Source of the DNA: Nitrospirota bacterium | GTDB taxonomy: Bacteria; Nitrospirota; Thermodesulfovibrionia; Thermodesulfovibrionales; JdFR-88 | DNA: 15,561 nt | NCBI GenBank assembly: GCA_021819985.1 | Contig: JAKAEG010000031.1 | Location: 1-15,561 of the forward strand | Direction of reading: 5' to 3' | Part shown: positions 1 through 7,202 of the stretch, one piece after another | How the letters are laid out: the number at the start of each line of letters is the position of its first letter | Position numbering within the stretch: position 1 is the first letter of the stretch | Notes under the pieces: generated by a model | What the model was told of the DNA's origin: nothing | What the model saw: the letters and a program-made list of their open reading frames with translations, nothing else | Databases searched by the model: none | Translations under genes and position numbers: made by a program

Positions 1-356
1 GAATCATAAATGGGCCTGTTTTGGTACAGGCGGCCCAGCAGGGCCGCCAGGGGCAGGAAGATAAGTGAATTGCAGAAGAGCGCTTCACTTTTTTGCCGTT
101 TATAAATTGACGCCATTTTCCGGTAAACGCGCAGGACCGCAAAGATATTCGACAATTTCCCATAGAAAGAAGGAATCCTTATATCTACCGTCTTCCATTC
201 ATCTGCGCTGACAGGCGCGGTATTCTCATTCCGGCACCAGCGGACCATGGTGATCGAGTATCCGCTCCTCGCCAAGGACCTCATCGAGAGCGCCAGCCTT
301 TCGCAAACGATGTCCGAATGATACATCACGAATATGCCCCGCCTGCCATTATTCAT
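1..356 (-). CDS. Glycosyltransferase, GT4-like N-terminal part (truncated by window edge)
   Basis: Only the first 118 codons are inside the window; the gene continues past position 1. The ATG at 356 is preceded by GAGG about 5 nt upstream and lies 20 nt after the flippase stop, so it fits as the next operon gene. The translation begins MNNGRRGIFVMYHSDIVCER, with a hydrophobic strand, then an ERLALSMRSLARSGYSITMV stretch. Near the edge it has SEALFCNSLIFLPLAALLGR followed by RPIYD. This is the usual N-terminal Rossmann layout of GT-B glycosyltransferases, in which a 'YDxHE'-like motif normally follows the 'A..L.GRL' helix. The expected role is cytoplasmic transfer of a sugar from a nucleotide donor onto the lipid-linked repeat unit. 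The donor and acceptor cannot be told, because the C-terminal donor-binding half is not visible. Confidence 0.72.
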   Translation of the reverse strand, partial: MNNGRRGIFVMYHSDIVCERLALSMRSLARSGYSITMVRWCRNENTAPVSADEWKTVDIRIPSFYGKLSNIFAVLRVYRKMASIYKRQKSEALFCNSLIFLPLAALLGRLYQNRPIYD

Positions 357-376
357 TTTTCCTCGTTTTACGTCCT

Positions 377-1858
377 TCATGTGGCCGGATTCAAACGGGC
401 GATCCGTTTTACGATAGAGTTGATGATCGCCAGGTCCCCCTCGTCAAGTCCAAGGCGAAACAGCATGAACAGATAAAAGAATGGCAGGACTACCGCCCCC
501 GCTATCAGCGACAGCTTCTTGATATAAAATATTATGATAAATGTCGAGAAAGCCGCCACGGCCGGTTTCCAGGCGGCGATACCGGCCCCCAGTATCCGAT
601 CTTGCCGGTAGATCACGAACGCCAGCACGGCCGGGATGCCGGCAATCACGACAGAGGCCGAAATTGCCGCGCCCACTGGCCCGTATCGCGGGATCAACAG
701 GAAATTCATGATTATATTTATGGCGCCCATGACCACCACTATGATCATCTCCTGGTTCTGTCTGTTGGACAGCCTCAACAGATAACCGGTTGGCCCTGCA
801 ACGGCTTTGACGATCTGTGAAAAGGCAAGCACAACCAAAATAATCGCCCCGTGCTGAAAATCGCGCCCAAAGATGCGCATGATCTGCGATGCGAATTGGG
901 CCACAAAGAGGAGGATCAGCAATTGCAGGTTCAGACCCCAAAGGCTCACCTTTTTATAGAGGTATTGAAGGGGCTCCATCCGGCCCGAGTGAAACAAATC
1001 TGACATCGTAGGCAAAAATGCCTGCGTGAACGCGCCCGTGATGAACGCGGACTGCAAGGCCAGACGGGCGGCGGCGTCATATATTCCGGCTTCCTCTGCG
1101 GTCCGCATCGCGCCAAGGAAGACGCGGTCCACCGCGCTAACCAGCATATAAAAAGAGCCCGTCAAAACCGTCGGCGCAAGAAAGACAAACCATTTTTTAA
1201 ATTCAAATTGCGCTTTTATGCCTGAAATGTTTTTGAAGAGCAGGGGCAAAAACCTGGAAGAAACCATCAGGGTGAGCACGGAGCCCGCAAGAAAGGAGAG
1301 CAGTATATAACTTCCCCTAAAGCCCGCCAAATAGACTATCCCGGCGCATAAAAGTATCAGGGAGTACCTCAGGGATTTTATTGCCCCGTTTGACATGAAA
1401 AGCCTGCGGCTCTGCGTGGCTGAAAGTATGGACTCGCACAGGTAATAAAAGGGGGCCGCGATGAGTATATATTTCAGATACTGAAACAGGTCCTTTTCTT
1501 TAAACCACCCCATTATAAGATGGTGCGGAAACAGAAAGATAGCCAGCACAGCCAGGGCGGTGAGCATAAAAGGGACGGTAAGGCCCGTAAGCAAAAAGCC
1601 CCTGGCCTTCCCGTATTCGCGTTTTGACAGGTAAACGGGTATATAGCGCTGATAACCGTTATCCATCCCAAACAGGCAGAAAGTGCCGGTTATATTTAAA
1701 ATTGCGTATGATATGGTAAATAGACCGAAATCATTTACCCCCAGCGCCCTTGCCAAAAAGACAAAAAGGCCGAGCCTCAGCAGGCGGTTTCCGGCCATTC
1801 CCATGAAATAACCGGCCGAATCCTTAGCCAGGGACTTTATGAGTTTCAGCTCTTCCAT
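377..1858 (-). CDS. wzx: Wzx-type polysaccharide flippase (polysaccharide biosynthesis/MOP family)
   Basis: A 493-aa inner-membrane protein with about 12 to 14 hydrophobic segments spread over its whole length and short polar loops, the pattern of the O-antigen/PST branch of the MOP transporter superfamily. The N-terminus (SAGYFMGMAGNRLLRLGLFV, then FLARALGVNDFGLFTISYAI) matches the family's typical 'LaR.LG..dfGlf...' opening. Charged residues such as the RVFLGAMRTAEEAGIYDAAAR stretch in mid-protein match the conserved 'd..iLg.....e.vG.Y..a.rl' segment. Its role would be to flip undecaprenyl-linked repeat units to the periplasmic face. The length is normal for the family. It starts 29 nt after the stop of the beta-helix gene, and a partial glycosyltransferase follows. 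The Shine-Dalgarno sequence is weak (GGAA). The substrate cannot be read from the sequence. Confidence 0.9.
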   Translation of the reverse strand: MEELKLIKSLAKDSAGYFMGMAGNRLLRLGLFVFLARALGVNDFGLFTISYAILNITGTFCLFGMDNGYQRYIPVYLSKREYGKARGFLLTGLTVPFMLTALAVLAIFLFPHHLIMGWFKEKDLFQYLKYILIAAPFYYLCESILSATQSRRLFMSNGAIKSLRYSLILLCAGIVYLAGFRGSYILLSFLAGSVLTLMVSSRFLPLLFKNISGIKAQFEFKKWFVFLAPTVLTGSFYMLVSAVDRVFLGAMRTAEEAGIYDAAARLALQSAFITGAFTQAFLPTMSDLFHSGRMEPLQYLYKKVSLWGLNLQLLILLFVAQFASQIMRIFGRDFQHGAIILVVLAFSQIVKAVAGPTGYLLRLSNRQNQEMIIVVVMGAINIIMNFLLIPRYGPVGAAISASVVIAGIPAVLAFVIYRQDRILGAGIAAWKPAVAAFSTFIIIFYIKKLSLIAGAVVLPFFYLFMLFRLGLDEGDLAIINSIVKRIARLNPAT

Positions 1859-1887
1859 ATTATTCCGTTATGATTTGCCATCTGATA

Positions 1888-3774
1888 TCAGCGGATGACT
1901 TTGCCATACACGGGCCCTCTGGTCATCGTGTCTTCTCCCCTGTCCGCCAGCGCTGTACGGGTCCCGGCAACGGACCCGAAAAACAACACCAGATTCCCGC
2001 GCCCGTTCTTGTCCACCGCTATTGCCGTTTTGCAATCTTCCGCGTAGGGCTTAAAGATGACCGTTCCGTTGCAGGCGCAATGAACTCCCGTAACGGTATT
2101 GGAGACTTGCGGCATTTCCAGATAGCAGCCGTCATCGCCGGCCAGATCAATGCCGGTCTTGCAGTAAAGCGCCCTGCATTGTATCAACCGGGTCCTGTTC
2201 CATTGTTTCTTTTTTCTCCCGGAGGGGGCCGATATATAAAACCCCGTCCTGGCAAGCGAGGCCTTCTTTCCTGACACGTTGCACCGGTCGAGAGTATTAT
2301 GGGACGGCCTCCGCGAGCCCGGCTGGACAATCGCTATGCCGGCGTCCGGATAAACGGCCCCGGCCATTTTATATGTCCCGTCCGGCACGTTATATATGTT
2401 TACCCTGCTCACAAGCGAATACCTGCAGCCGTACAGGCTTATTCCCACGTTCGCTGCATCATCCGAGTCGACAGACATGTCTTTGATCCAGACATGCGAG
2501 GCCCTTTTCAGAGGTTGCTGCACGGAAAAACAAAAACCCCTTCCGCCTTTCCATTTCAGGACCGTGGCAGCGCCGTCTCCCTCGATAATGACATCCGACG
2601 GGAAAAACAGCGGCCCCACCCGATAAATACCTGCCGGAAGATAGACACGGCCTCCGGGTATCCAGGCCGCCCTGTCCAACGCGGCCTGGATTGCACGCGT
2701 ATCGTCAGACCGGCCGTTTCCTTGCGCGCCCAGCGCCTTTACGTTGATTGTCCATGCGGGCCTGAAGGATCCCGGTCCCGGGCCGCTCTGCGCCATATCG
2801 AGCCGCCGGTAAACATTCCAGCTCATATGCATCGTATTCCGGCCGGAGCCGGCCAGCGGTCTCCTGACGGCAAACCCGGAAGTGACGTTCGCCAGGACAT
2901 TGTCCCTTTTCCCTTTTTCTATGAGGATTCCTTCCGCGGCATTGGAAATGCCGGGGTCTGTTATCACCGCGCCGTCACTGTTACAGCGTATCCCTATCCT
3001 TGAGAAGGCGGCCACGTCGGCCTTCAAATAACAATCATTGCCGTTTGCCAGGTCGAAGCCTATTCGGCAATGGCGGGCGCTGCAATTTGAGATCTTATTG
3101 AAATTCGCCTTCTGGCCGCTGTTTTCGGTAGTAGAGGAAAAATAATAACCCCTCTCCCCAAAGCTGCCTTTTTCACCGGAGACTTCGCACTGTTCAATTG
3201 TATTGTAATATGCCCCGCTTACTCCGGCGGTGCCGCGCAAAGTGATGCCGGCATCGGGGTAGACAAACCCGTGCTGGATATATGTTCCCGGTGGGACATT
3301 TGAGATGATTACTTTTGAAACGGAAGAATGCCAGCAATCCACAAGATCAATCCCTACGTTCGCAGCACCGCGCATATCGATGGCCAGATTACTGATGCGC
3401 AGGTATCCTGTCTGTGCGGCCGACGGACTCAGCACAAACCCCTTCCCCCCGCGCCATTTCAGGAGTGTTCCGGGACCGTCTCCCTCGATGATGACCTTTG
3501 ACGGAAAAGTCAATGGACCGACAAGATAAGTCCCCGCCGGAAGATATATGCGGCCTCCTCCCCGTTTCAACCTGTCCAGCAGCGCCTGTATCATTTGCGT
3601 GTCGTCGGCAACGCCGTTTCCCCTTGCCCCAAAATCCTTCACATTCAAGCCGGGAGGCCTGCTTTCGATGCCCGCAGGAAACGCACCCAGTGCGCAAAGC
3701 GCAACGGTAAGGACCAGACAGATCCCAAAAAGCGAAACCAAAAACATACGGCGGAATGTTGAAGTCTTGCTCAT
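1888..3774 (-). CDS. Exported protein with two tandem pectate-lyase-like beta-helix domains
   Basis: A 628-aa protein with an N-terminal signal: basic TSTFRR, then a hydrophobic core at residues 11-33. Two full copies of the same domain follow, at residues 43-316 and 343-617, offset by 300-302 residues and joined by a Gly/Pro-rich linker around 325-342. Each opens with an NVK.xGAxGNG.xDDT motif and continues GGR.YLPAGxYxVGPL.FPS.VIIEGDG and LKWxGGxGF, the signature of the Pectate_lyase_3/tailspike-type right-handed beta-helix. Both copies also keep a DAANVGI- or GAANVGI-like stretch and a VYPDAGI motif. Proteins of this fold in polysaccharide loci act as lyases, epimerases or binding scaffolds on polymer; I cannot assign catalytic residues, so the reaction is open. 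It sits between the aminotransferase (21 nt gap) and the flippase. An AGGGGG upstream is far from the ATG, so translation initiation may be weak. Confidence 0.85.
   Translation of the reverse strand: MSKTSTFRRMFLVSLFGICLVLTVALCALGAFPAGIESRPPGLNVKDFGARGNGVADDTQMIQALLDRLKRGGGRIYLPAGTYLVGPLTFPSKVIIEGDGPGTLLKWRGGKGFVLSPSAAQTGYLRISNLAIDMRGAANVGIDLVDCWHSSVSKVIISNVPPGTYIQHGFVYPDAGITLRGTAGVSGAYYNTIEQCEVSGEKGSFGERGYYFSSTTENSGQKANFNKISNCSARHCRIGFDLANGNDCYLKADVAAFSRIGIRCNSDGAVITDPGISNAAEGILIEKGKRDNVLANVTSGFAVRRPLAGSGRNTMHMSWNVYRRLDMAQSGPGPGSFRPAWTINVKALGAQGNGRSDDTRAIQAALDRAAWIPGGRVYLPAGIYRVGPLFFPSDVIIEGDGAATVLKWKGGRGFCFSVQQPLKRASHVWIKDMSVDSDDAANVGISLYGCRYSLVSRVNIYNVPDGTYKMAGAVYPDAGIAIVQPGSRRPSHNTLDRCNVSGKKASLARTGFYISAPSGRKKKQWNRTRLIQCRALYCKTGIDLAGDDGCYLEMPQVSNTVTGVHCACNGTVIFKPYAEDCKTAIAVDKNGRGNLVLFFGSVAGTRTALADRGEDTMTRGPVYGKVIR
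1924..2748 (-). repeat. Second copy of the duplicated beta-helix domain
   Basis: Codons 343-617 of the beta-helix gene, opening INVKALGAQGNG and ending GEDTM, matching the first copy with an offset of 300 to 302 codons. It differs from copy 1 in a more basic middle part (GRKKKQWNRTR, near residue 519-529) and in extra cysteines around 566-568, so the two copies may have diverged in ligand or role. Confidence 0.85.
2827..3648 (-). repeat. First copy of the duplicated beta-helix domain
   Basis: Codons 43-316 of the beta-helix gene. It aligns along its whole length with the copy at 1924-2748, starting at LNVKDFGARGNG and ending at GRNTM. About half of the residues are the same by eye in the first 160 positions. 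Similarity also shows in the DNA, for example the segments coding VIIEGDG (near 3470-3490) and YLPAG (near 3530-3550), so this is an internal gene duplication rather than only a shared fold. Confidence 0.85.
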
Positions 3775-3795
3775 TTCAAAAAGAAAAACCCCCTG

Positions 3796-4899
3796 TTATC
3801 TGCAGCTTTCAATGACGTTCTTCACCTCATGAGTTATCTTCTCCAGGTCTTCCTGTGACAGATAAGGATGGACAGGCAATGAAATGCACCGCTTCGCCAC
3901 CCATTCGGCATTAGGAAAGTGCTGGTCTCCCAGAATTTTTTCAAAGACCGGCTGTTTGTGGAGAGGCATGGGGTAGGCTACGACCGTGCCGACCCCCGCT
4001 TCGCCGAGTTTCGCTGCAAACTCATCCCTGGTTATCTTCAATTTCTCGAGTTCGAGCAGGACCGTAAACTGATGATAGGAATGCTCGACAAACGGTTCGG
4101 TGTACGGCATCACGAGGCCGTCGCCCCCCTCAAGGCCCTTCATCAGGAAGGCCGCGTTCTCCCTCCTTTTTTCCGTAAATCCGGCAAGTCTGCCCAGCTG
4201 TACGATCCCGATGGCCGCCTCCACATCGGTCATGCGGAAATTTGTCCCGAGAAAAGTATGCAGATACTTTTTAGACTGCCCCTGCTGCTTCATCAGGATA
4301 CAATTTTCAATGATCTGTGGAGAATCGGACGCAATCATCCCTCCCTCACCCGTTGTCATGTTTTTCGTGGCGTAAAAGGAGTAGCTGACGGCATCGCCGA
4401 ACGACCCAACGTCCTTTCCCCTGTATTTGGTCAGATGCGCCTGGGCGGCGTCCCATACCACTTTCAGACCGTGCTTTACCGCAATTTCCAGGATGCCGTC
4501 AATATCGCAGCTGTTTCCATAAAGGTGGACCCCGGCAATGGCCCTTGTCCTCCGGGTGATCCTGTCTTCGATGTCATTGACGTCCATGGTAAAGGTCCTG
4601 GGATCAATGTCGCAAAAGACCGGTTTGCCGCCGGCGTGGCAAACCATCGCAGCCGTTGCGAAAAAAGTGAATGCGGGGACGATCACCTCATCGCCGGGCC
4701 CGATCCAGTTGGCATATATCGCCTGGAGCGAAACGGACCCGTTTGCCGCGGTTGTAGCATATTTTGCACCCACTGCTCCCTTGAATTTTTCCTCGAACTC
4801 ACTGCATTTCATGCCCTGCCGCAGATTGCCGGAGCGCAGCACCTCGACAACCGCGTCTATCTCTTCCTCTCCAAGCCGTGCGCATGCAACCGGTATCAC
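3796..4899 (-). CDS. DegT/DnrJ/EryC1/StrS-type PLP-dependent sugar aminotransferase
   Basis: A 367-aa cytoplasmic enzyme of normal family length that transfers an amino group, usually from glutamate, to a keto sugar on a nucleotide. Family hallmarks are ANGSVSLQAIYA (phosphate-binding turn, residues 52-63), GDEVIVPAFTFFATA (69-83), VWDAAQAH (148-155, with D150 at the PLP-ring position) and SFYATKNMTTGEGGM (174-188). In the last of these, K179 is the expected Schiff-base lysine. The start is GTG at 4899, because no ATG in frame gives the conserved N-terminus; AAGGAGG lies upstream inside the end of the oxidoreductase gene, with a rather long spacing of 12 nt. It follows the Gfo/Idh oxidoreductase stop by 7 nt. 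Together with that enzyme and the acetyltransferase it resembles the WbpE/WlbC step, which aminates C3 of a 3-keto nucleotide sugar. C4 amination (as in the PseC group) is the alternative. Confidence 0.92.
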   Translation of the reverse strand: MIPVACARLGEEEIDAVVEVLRSGNLRQGMKCSEFEEKFKGAVGAKYATTAANGSVSLQAIYANWIGPGDEVIVPAFTFFATAAMVCHAGGKPVFCDIDPRTFTMDVNDIEDRITRRTRAIAGVHLYGNSCDIDGILEIAVKHGLKVVWDAAQAHLTKYRGKDVGSFGDAVSYSFYATKNMTTGEGGMIASDSPQIIENCILMKQQGQSKKYLHTFLGTNFRMTDVEAAIGIVQLGRLAGFTEKRRENAAFLMKGLEGGDGLVMPYTEPFVEHSYHQFTVLLELEKLKITRDEFAAKLGEAGVGTVVAYPMPLHKQPVFEKILGDQHFPNAEWVAKRCISLPVHPYLSQEDLEKITHEVKNVIESCR

Positions 4900-4906
4900 T
4901 GTTTTT

Positions 4907-5881
4907 TCAAGCCTCCTTCAATTTTTCCGCGATCTCCAGCGCCTTGATTGAATCATCTATGGAATTCATGTTGCGCGTGCCGTTTTTTATGCAGTTCAGA
5001 AAATGCCCTATCTCCAGATCAAAGAGATTGACCTGCTGGAAATTCACGAAAGTGCTCCCCTTGTCGTAGATCCCCCGACCTTCTTTCAGGAACAGGATTG
5101 TGGGCAAATGGCTCAGGACACTCGTGAAGATCGAGCCGTTATCGCCATGAAACTCAAGGTATTCCATGTAAACCGGGGAAACGAAATCCGCCTCGCAGAT
5201 GATCCTTGCGCCGCCGCACCGGAGATCGAGCAGTATCATGTCCTCGGCGTCCGCCTTTACGATCTGCCCGCCGATCTCCCTTTCCTTTATCAGTATCTCC
5301 TTTGCGGACACCTTCACGGAATCGATCCGGTCCAGGTACCATAAAACCAGGTCCAGTTTATGGATGAGCATTTCGTTGATCACCCCGCCCCCGCAGCTGA
5401 GCAGGTGCTTCCATGCCTGATGGCTTCCCCTTCCGCCCACCCTGAAAATCCCGAAATGGACGTTCCCGATCAGTCCCTCGTCAAGCCATTCCTTGACCTT
5501 GACGAACGCCGGATGGAACCTGTAAAGATATCCGACCATCAGCATTTTTTCGGCATTTTCAGCGGCCCCTTTGATCTGGAACGCCTCTAAGAGGCTCATG
5601 CAGAGCGGTTTTTCGCAAAACACGTGTTTGCCCTTTTTAAGGGCGGCCAGTATGATCTCCTTGTGGCTCGTCACGGGGGTGCATACGTCCACAACCTGGA
5701 TCGCGTCATTTTCGATTATGTCCGCCGTTTTTCCCATGCAGTCTATACGAAAATGCGACGCCAGCCTGCCGGATGCGTCTCCGTCTATGTCGGATACCAC
5801 GACTTCGACATCAGCGAATTTCTTGTATGCGCCTATATGCCGCCCGGCAATTTTTCCCGCGCCGATAACGCCTACCTTCAT
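4907..5881 (-). CDS. Gfo/Idh/MocA-family NAD(P)-dependent sugar oxidoreductase
   Basis: A 324-aa cytoplasmic dehydrogenase. The N-terminus MKVGVIGAGKIAGRHIGAYK is a Rossmann fold with the GxGxxA-type turn. VVDVCTPVTSHKEI is the usual 'Ta...H' strand-turn at 64-76, VFCEKPL holds the family EKP motif (E90 K91 P92), and GGGVINEMLIHKLDLVLWYL matches the 'GGG..D...H..D...w' block with the conserved histidine. The late GHFLNCIKNG also fits. I chose the ATG at 5881, because AAGGAG lies just before it and the start falls 8 nt after the acetyltransferase stop. An in-frame ATG at 5896, overlapping that stop, would add MVKET and cannot be excluded. Beside an aminotransferase and an acetyltransferase it most resembles WbpB/WlbA, which oxidises C3 of a UDP-sugar. 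Confidence 0.92.
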   Translation of the reverse strand: MKVGVIGAGKIAGRHIGAYKKFADVEVVVSDIDGDASGRLASHFRIDCMGKTADIIENDAIQVVDVCTPVTSHKEIILAALKKGKHVFCEKPLCMSLLEAFQIKGAAENAEKMLMVGYLYRFHPAFVKVKEWLDEGLIGNVHFGIFRVGGRGSHQAWKHLLSCGGGVINEMLIHKLDLVLWYLDRIDSVKVSAKEILIKEREIGGQIVKADAEDMILLDLRCGGARIICEADFVSPVYMEYLEFHGDNGSIFTSVLSHLPTILFLKEGRGIYDKGSTFVNFQQVNLFDLEIGHFLNCIKNGTRNMNSIDDSIKALEIAEKLKEA

Positions 5882-5889
5882 GGTCTCCT

Positions 5890-6489
5890 TTACCATTTTT
5901 TGGCCCTGTTTCTTTCCTTTAATTTTTCAGGCAGGGGATATGCCCTGCCGGCCGTCCCCTTTACCAGGCTCCACGCCGGGACGTCCCTGGTCACAACGCT
6001 GCCCGCCGCTATGAAGGAACCCTCTCCGATCCTGACGCCGGGCATGATCGTCGAATTTGCGCCTATGCTTACACCGTCCTCGATGACCGGGCCCAGGGGC
6101 TCATATTGCGCGCGCATCCTTTGCGGATACCGGTCATTTGTGAGGACGACGTTGGGGCCTATGAAGACGTCGCTGCCGATCTTTGTATGAGTGGGGATAT
6201 AGGCCTGGCTCTCTATTTTGACCCTGTCGCCGATCTCGACGTTTCCGTCAATGACCGTCCCGCTGCCGATGACGATCCTGTTTCCGATCCGCGTATTTTC
6301 CCTGATCACGATCCCATGGCCGGTAGTAAAATTATCGCCGATGACCACGTCCGCATAGATAACGCTCAAGGCCCTGATTGTCGCATTGCCGCCTATTTTC
6401 GCCGCCCGGCAGCCTTCCCTGTATTTGAGCCCGATAATTACATTTTCCTGCACAAGGCAGTTTTCCCCCAGAACGGCAAAATATTTCAT
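5890..6489 (-). CDS. Left-handed beta-helix (hexapeptide repeat) acyltransferase
   Basis: A 199-aa protein made largely of hexapeptide repeats, for example IGDNFTTGHGIVIRENTRIG (50-69), VIGSGTVIDGNVEIGDRVKI (73-92) and VSIGANSTIMPGVRIGEGSF (140-159). It ends in the common GSVVTRDVPAWSLVKGTAGR block. The stretch KIGSDVFIGPNVVLTNDRYP (103-122) matches the 'F.GP.VVFTND..PR' segment of sugar N-acetyltransferases such as WbpD/WlbB and QdtC. The expected reaction is acetyl-CoA-dependent N-acetylation of the amino sugar made by the downstream aminotransferase; O-acetylation is possible. I chose the ATG at 6489 because it overlaps the upstream stop as ATGA and has GGAGG 8 nt before it. An earlier in-frame ATG at 6525 would overlap the cysteine-rich gene by 40 nt. 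Confidence 0.9.
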   Translation of the reverse strand: MKYFAVLGENCLVQENVIIGLKYREGCRAAKIGGNATIRALSVIYADVVIGDNFTTGHGIVIRENTRIGNRIVIGSGTVIDGNVEIGDRVKIESQAYIPTHTKIGSDVFIGPNVVLTNDRYPQRMRAQYEPLGPVIEDGVSIGANSTIMPGVRIGEGSFIAAGSVVTRDVPAWSLVKGTAGRAYPLPEKLKERNRAKKW

Positions 6490-7202
6490 CTCCATTTCCT
6501 CCACAAAAGTTTTGGCAAAACGCACAGCAGCTTAAGCGCGAGTCTTGCATGCAGGTTGTCCAGCCTCTCTATTGCCGCTGAATATAGCCCTCTTTCATCC
6601 TGTGTCATTTGATCGAATATGCTATTGCAAAGATAGGTTATGCACGTACGGGTCCTGTGTTCCGGCAAATCGGCGCAGCCTTCCGGCGTCATATTGGGGC
6701 AGCATCCCTCACCAATTGCCTCACTGTTTTTGGCAGTAATAAATGGAAACAGCTTTCTTATGATCTGAGGATGAATAATGTGGAGTTTATGGGTATAACT
6801 CCCGATTGGACGGTCGCTGCCCAGTCTTAATATATAGTCTGTAATTGTCCGCCTGTCGTAGTTCTTTGCGCAACACCCGTAATTGCCGCAAGCTACAGCA
6901 CAGATTTTTTTCGAATAATGAGCATATGTGGAATGTATGATTCCATTTATCTCTTCTCTTTGCAGGTTAAGTATTTTTATATCTTTTAAATCCAGGGCAT
7001 CAAACGATCTCAAAGGCAACCCCTGGGCAAAATTGGACATAACAGCCCGGAAAAAGAGTTTTTTTAACATTTGGGCAAATGAAGCGCGTCTCCTTATGGC
7101 GGAAAAAGGGGACTGGCCGTCCTTTGCCGCGGTGTCCCTGCCTTCATCATTTCTTGATTGTAAAGCGCATAATTTTTCTTTTCCCATGATGGTCACCGCC
7201 AT
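6486..7202 (-). CDS. Cysteine-rich protein of unknown function inside the sugar operon
   Basis: A 238-aa protein that I do not recognise as a named family. It has two cysteine clusters: C101-x3-C105-x4-C110-C111, and CC at 167-168 followed by C176, C187 and C192. The second cluster (EGCADLPEHRTRTCITYLC) recalls the 'GC.Lp...RP..C..Y.C' pattern of YkgJ-type putative zinc/iron-chelating proteins and FliB-like lysine methylases; this is a resemblance only. The N-terminal 60 residues are basic and low in pattern, and the C-terminus (ARLALKLLCVLPKLLWRKWR) is an amphipathic, basic helix that could touch a membrane. Its ATG overlaps the upstream SQD1-like gene by 10 nt and its stop overlaps the acetyltransferase as ATGA, so it belongs to the operon. 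The DNA is more AT-rich than its neighbours. The start could also be the ATG at 7187. Confidence 0.72.
   Translation of the reverse strand: MAVTIMGKEKLCALQSRNDEGRDTAAKDGQSPFSAIRRRASFAQMLKKLFFRAVMSNFAQGLPLRSFDALDLKDIKILNLQREEINGIIHSTYAHYSKKICAVACGNYGCCAKNYDRRTITDYILRLGSDRPIGSYTHKLHIIHPQIIRKLFPFITAKNSEAIGEGCCPNMTPEGCADLPEHRTRTCITYLCNSIFDQMTQDERGLYSAAIERLDNLHARLALKLLCVLPKLLWRKWR
6498..6502 (-). promoter_or_regulatory. Ribosome binding site deciding the acetyltransferase start
   Basis: GGAGG on the minus strand lies 8 nt before the ATG at 6489 and only 2 nt before the ATG at 6495. This favours 6489, which also forms the ATGA overlap with the cysteine-rich gene's stop. Confidence 0.7.

Noticed and set aside
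3919..4947. A 342-codon open frame on the plus strand opposite the aminotransferase
   Set aside because: It is antisense to a clear, fully motif-bearing DegT enzyme and its translation shows no domain, only Cys/His/Pro-rich mirror sequence. The same holds for the plus-strand frames at 2299-3003, 1870-2274 and 6106-6612.
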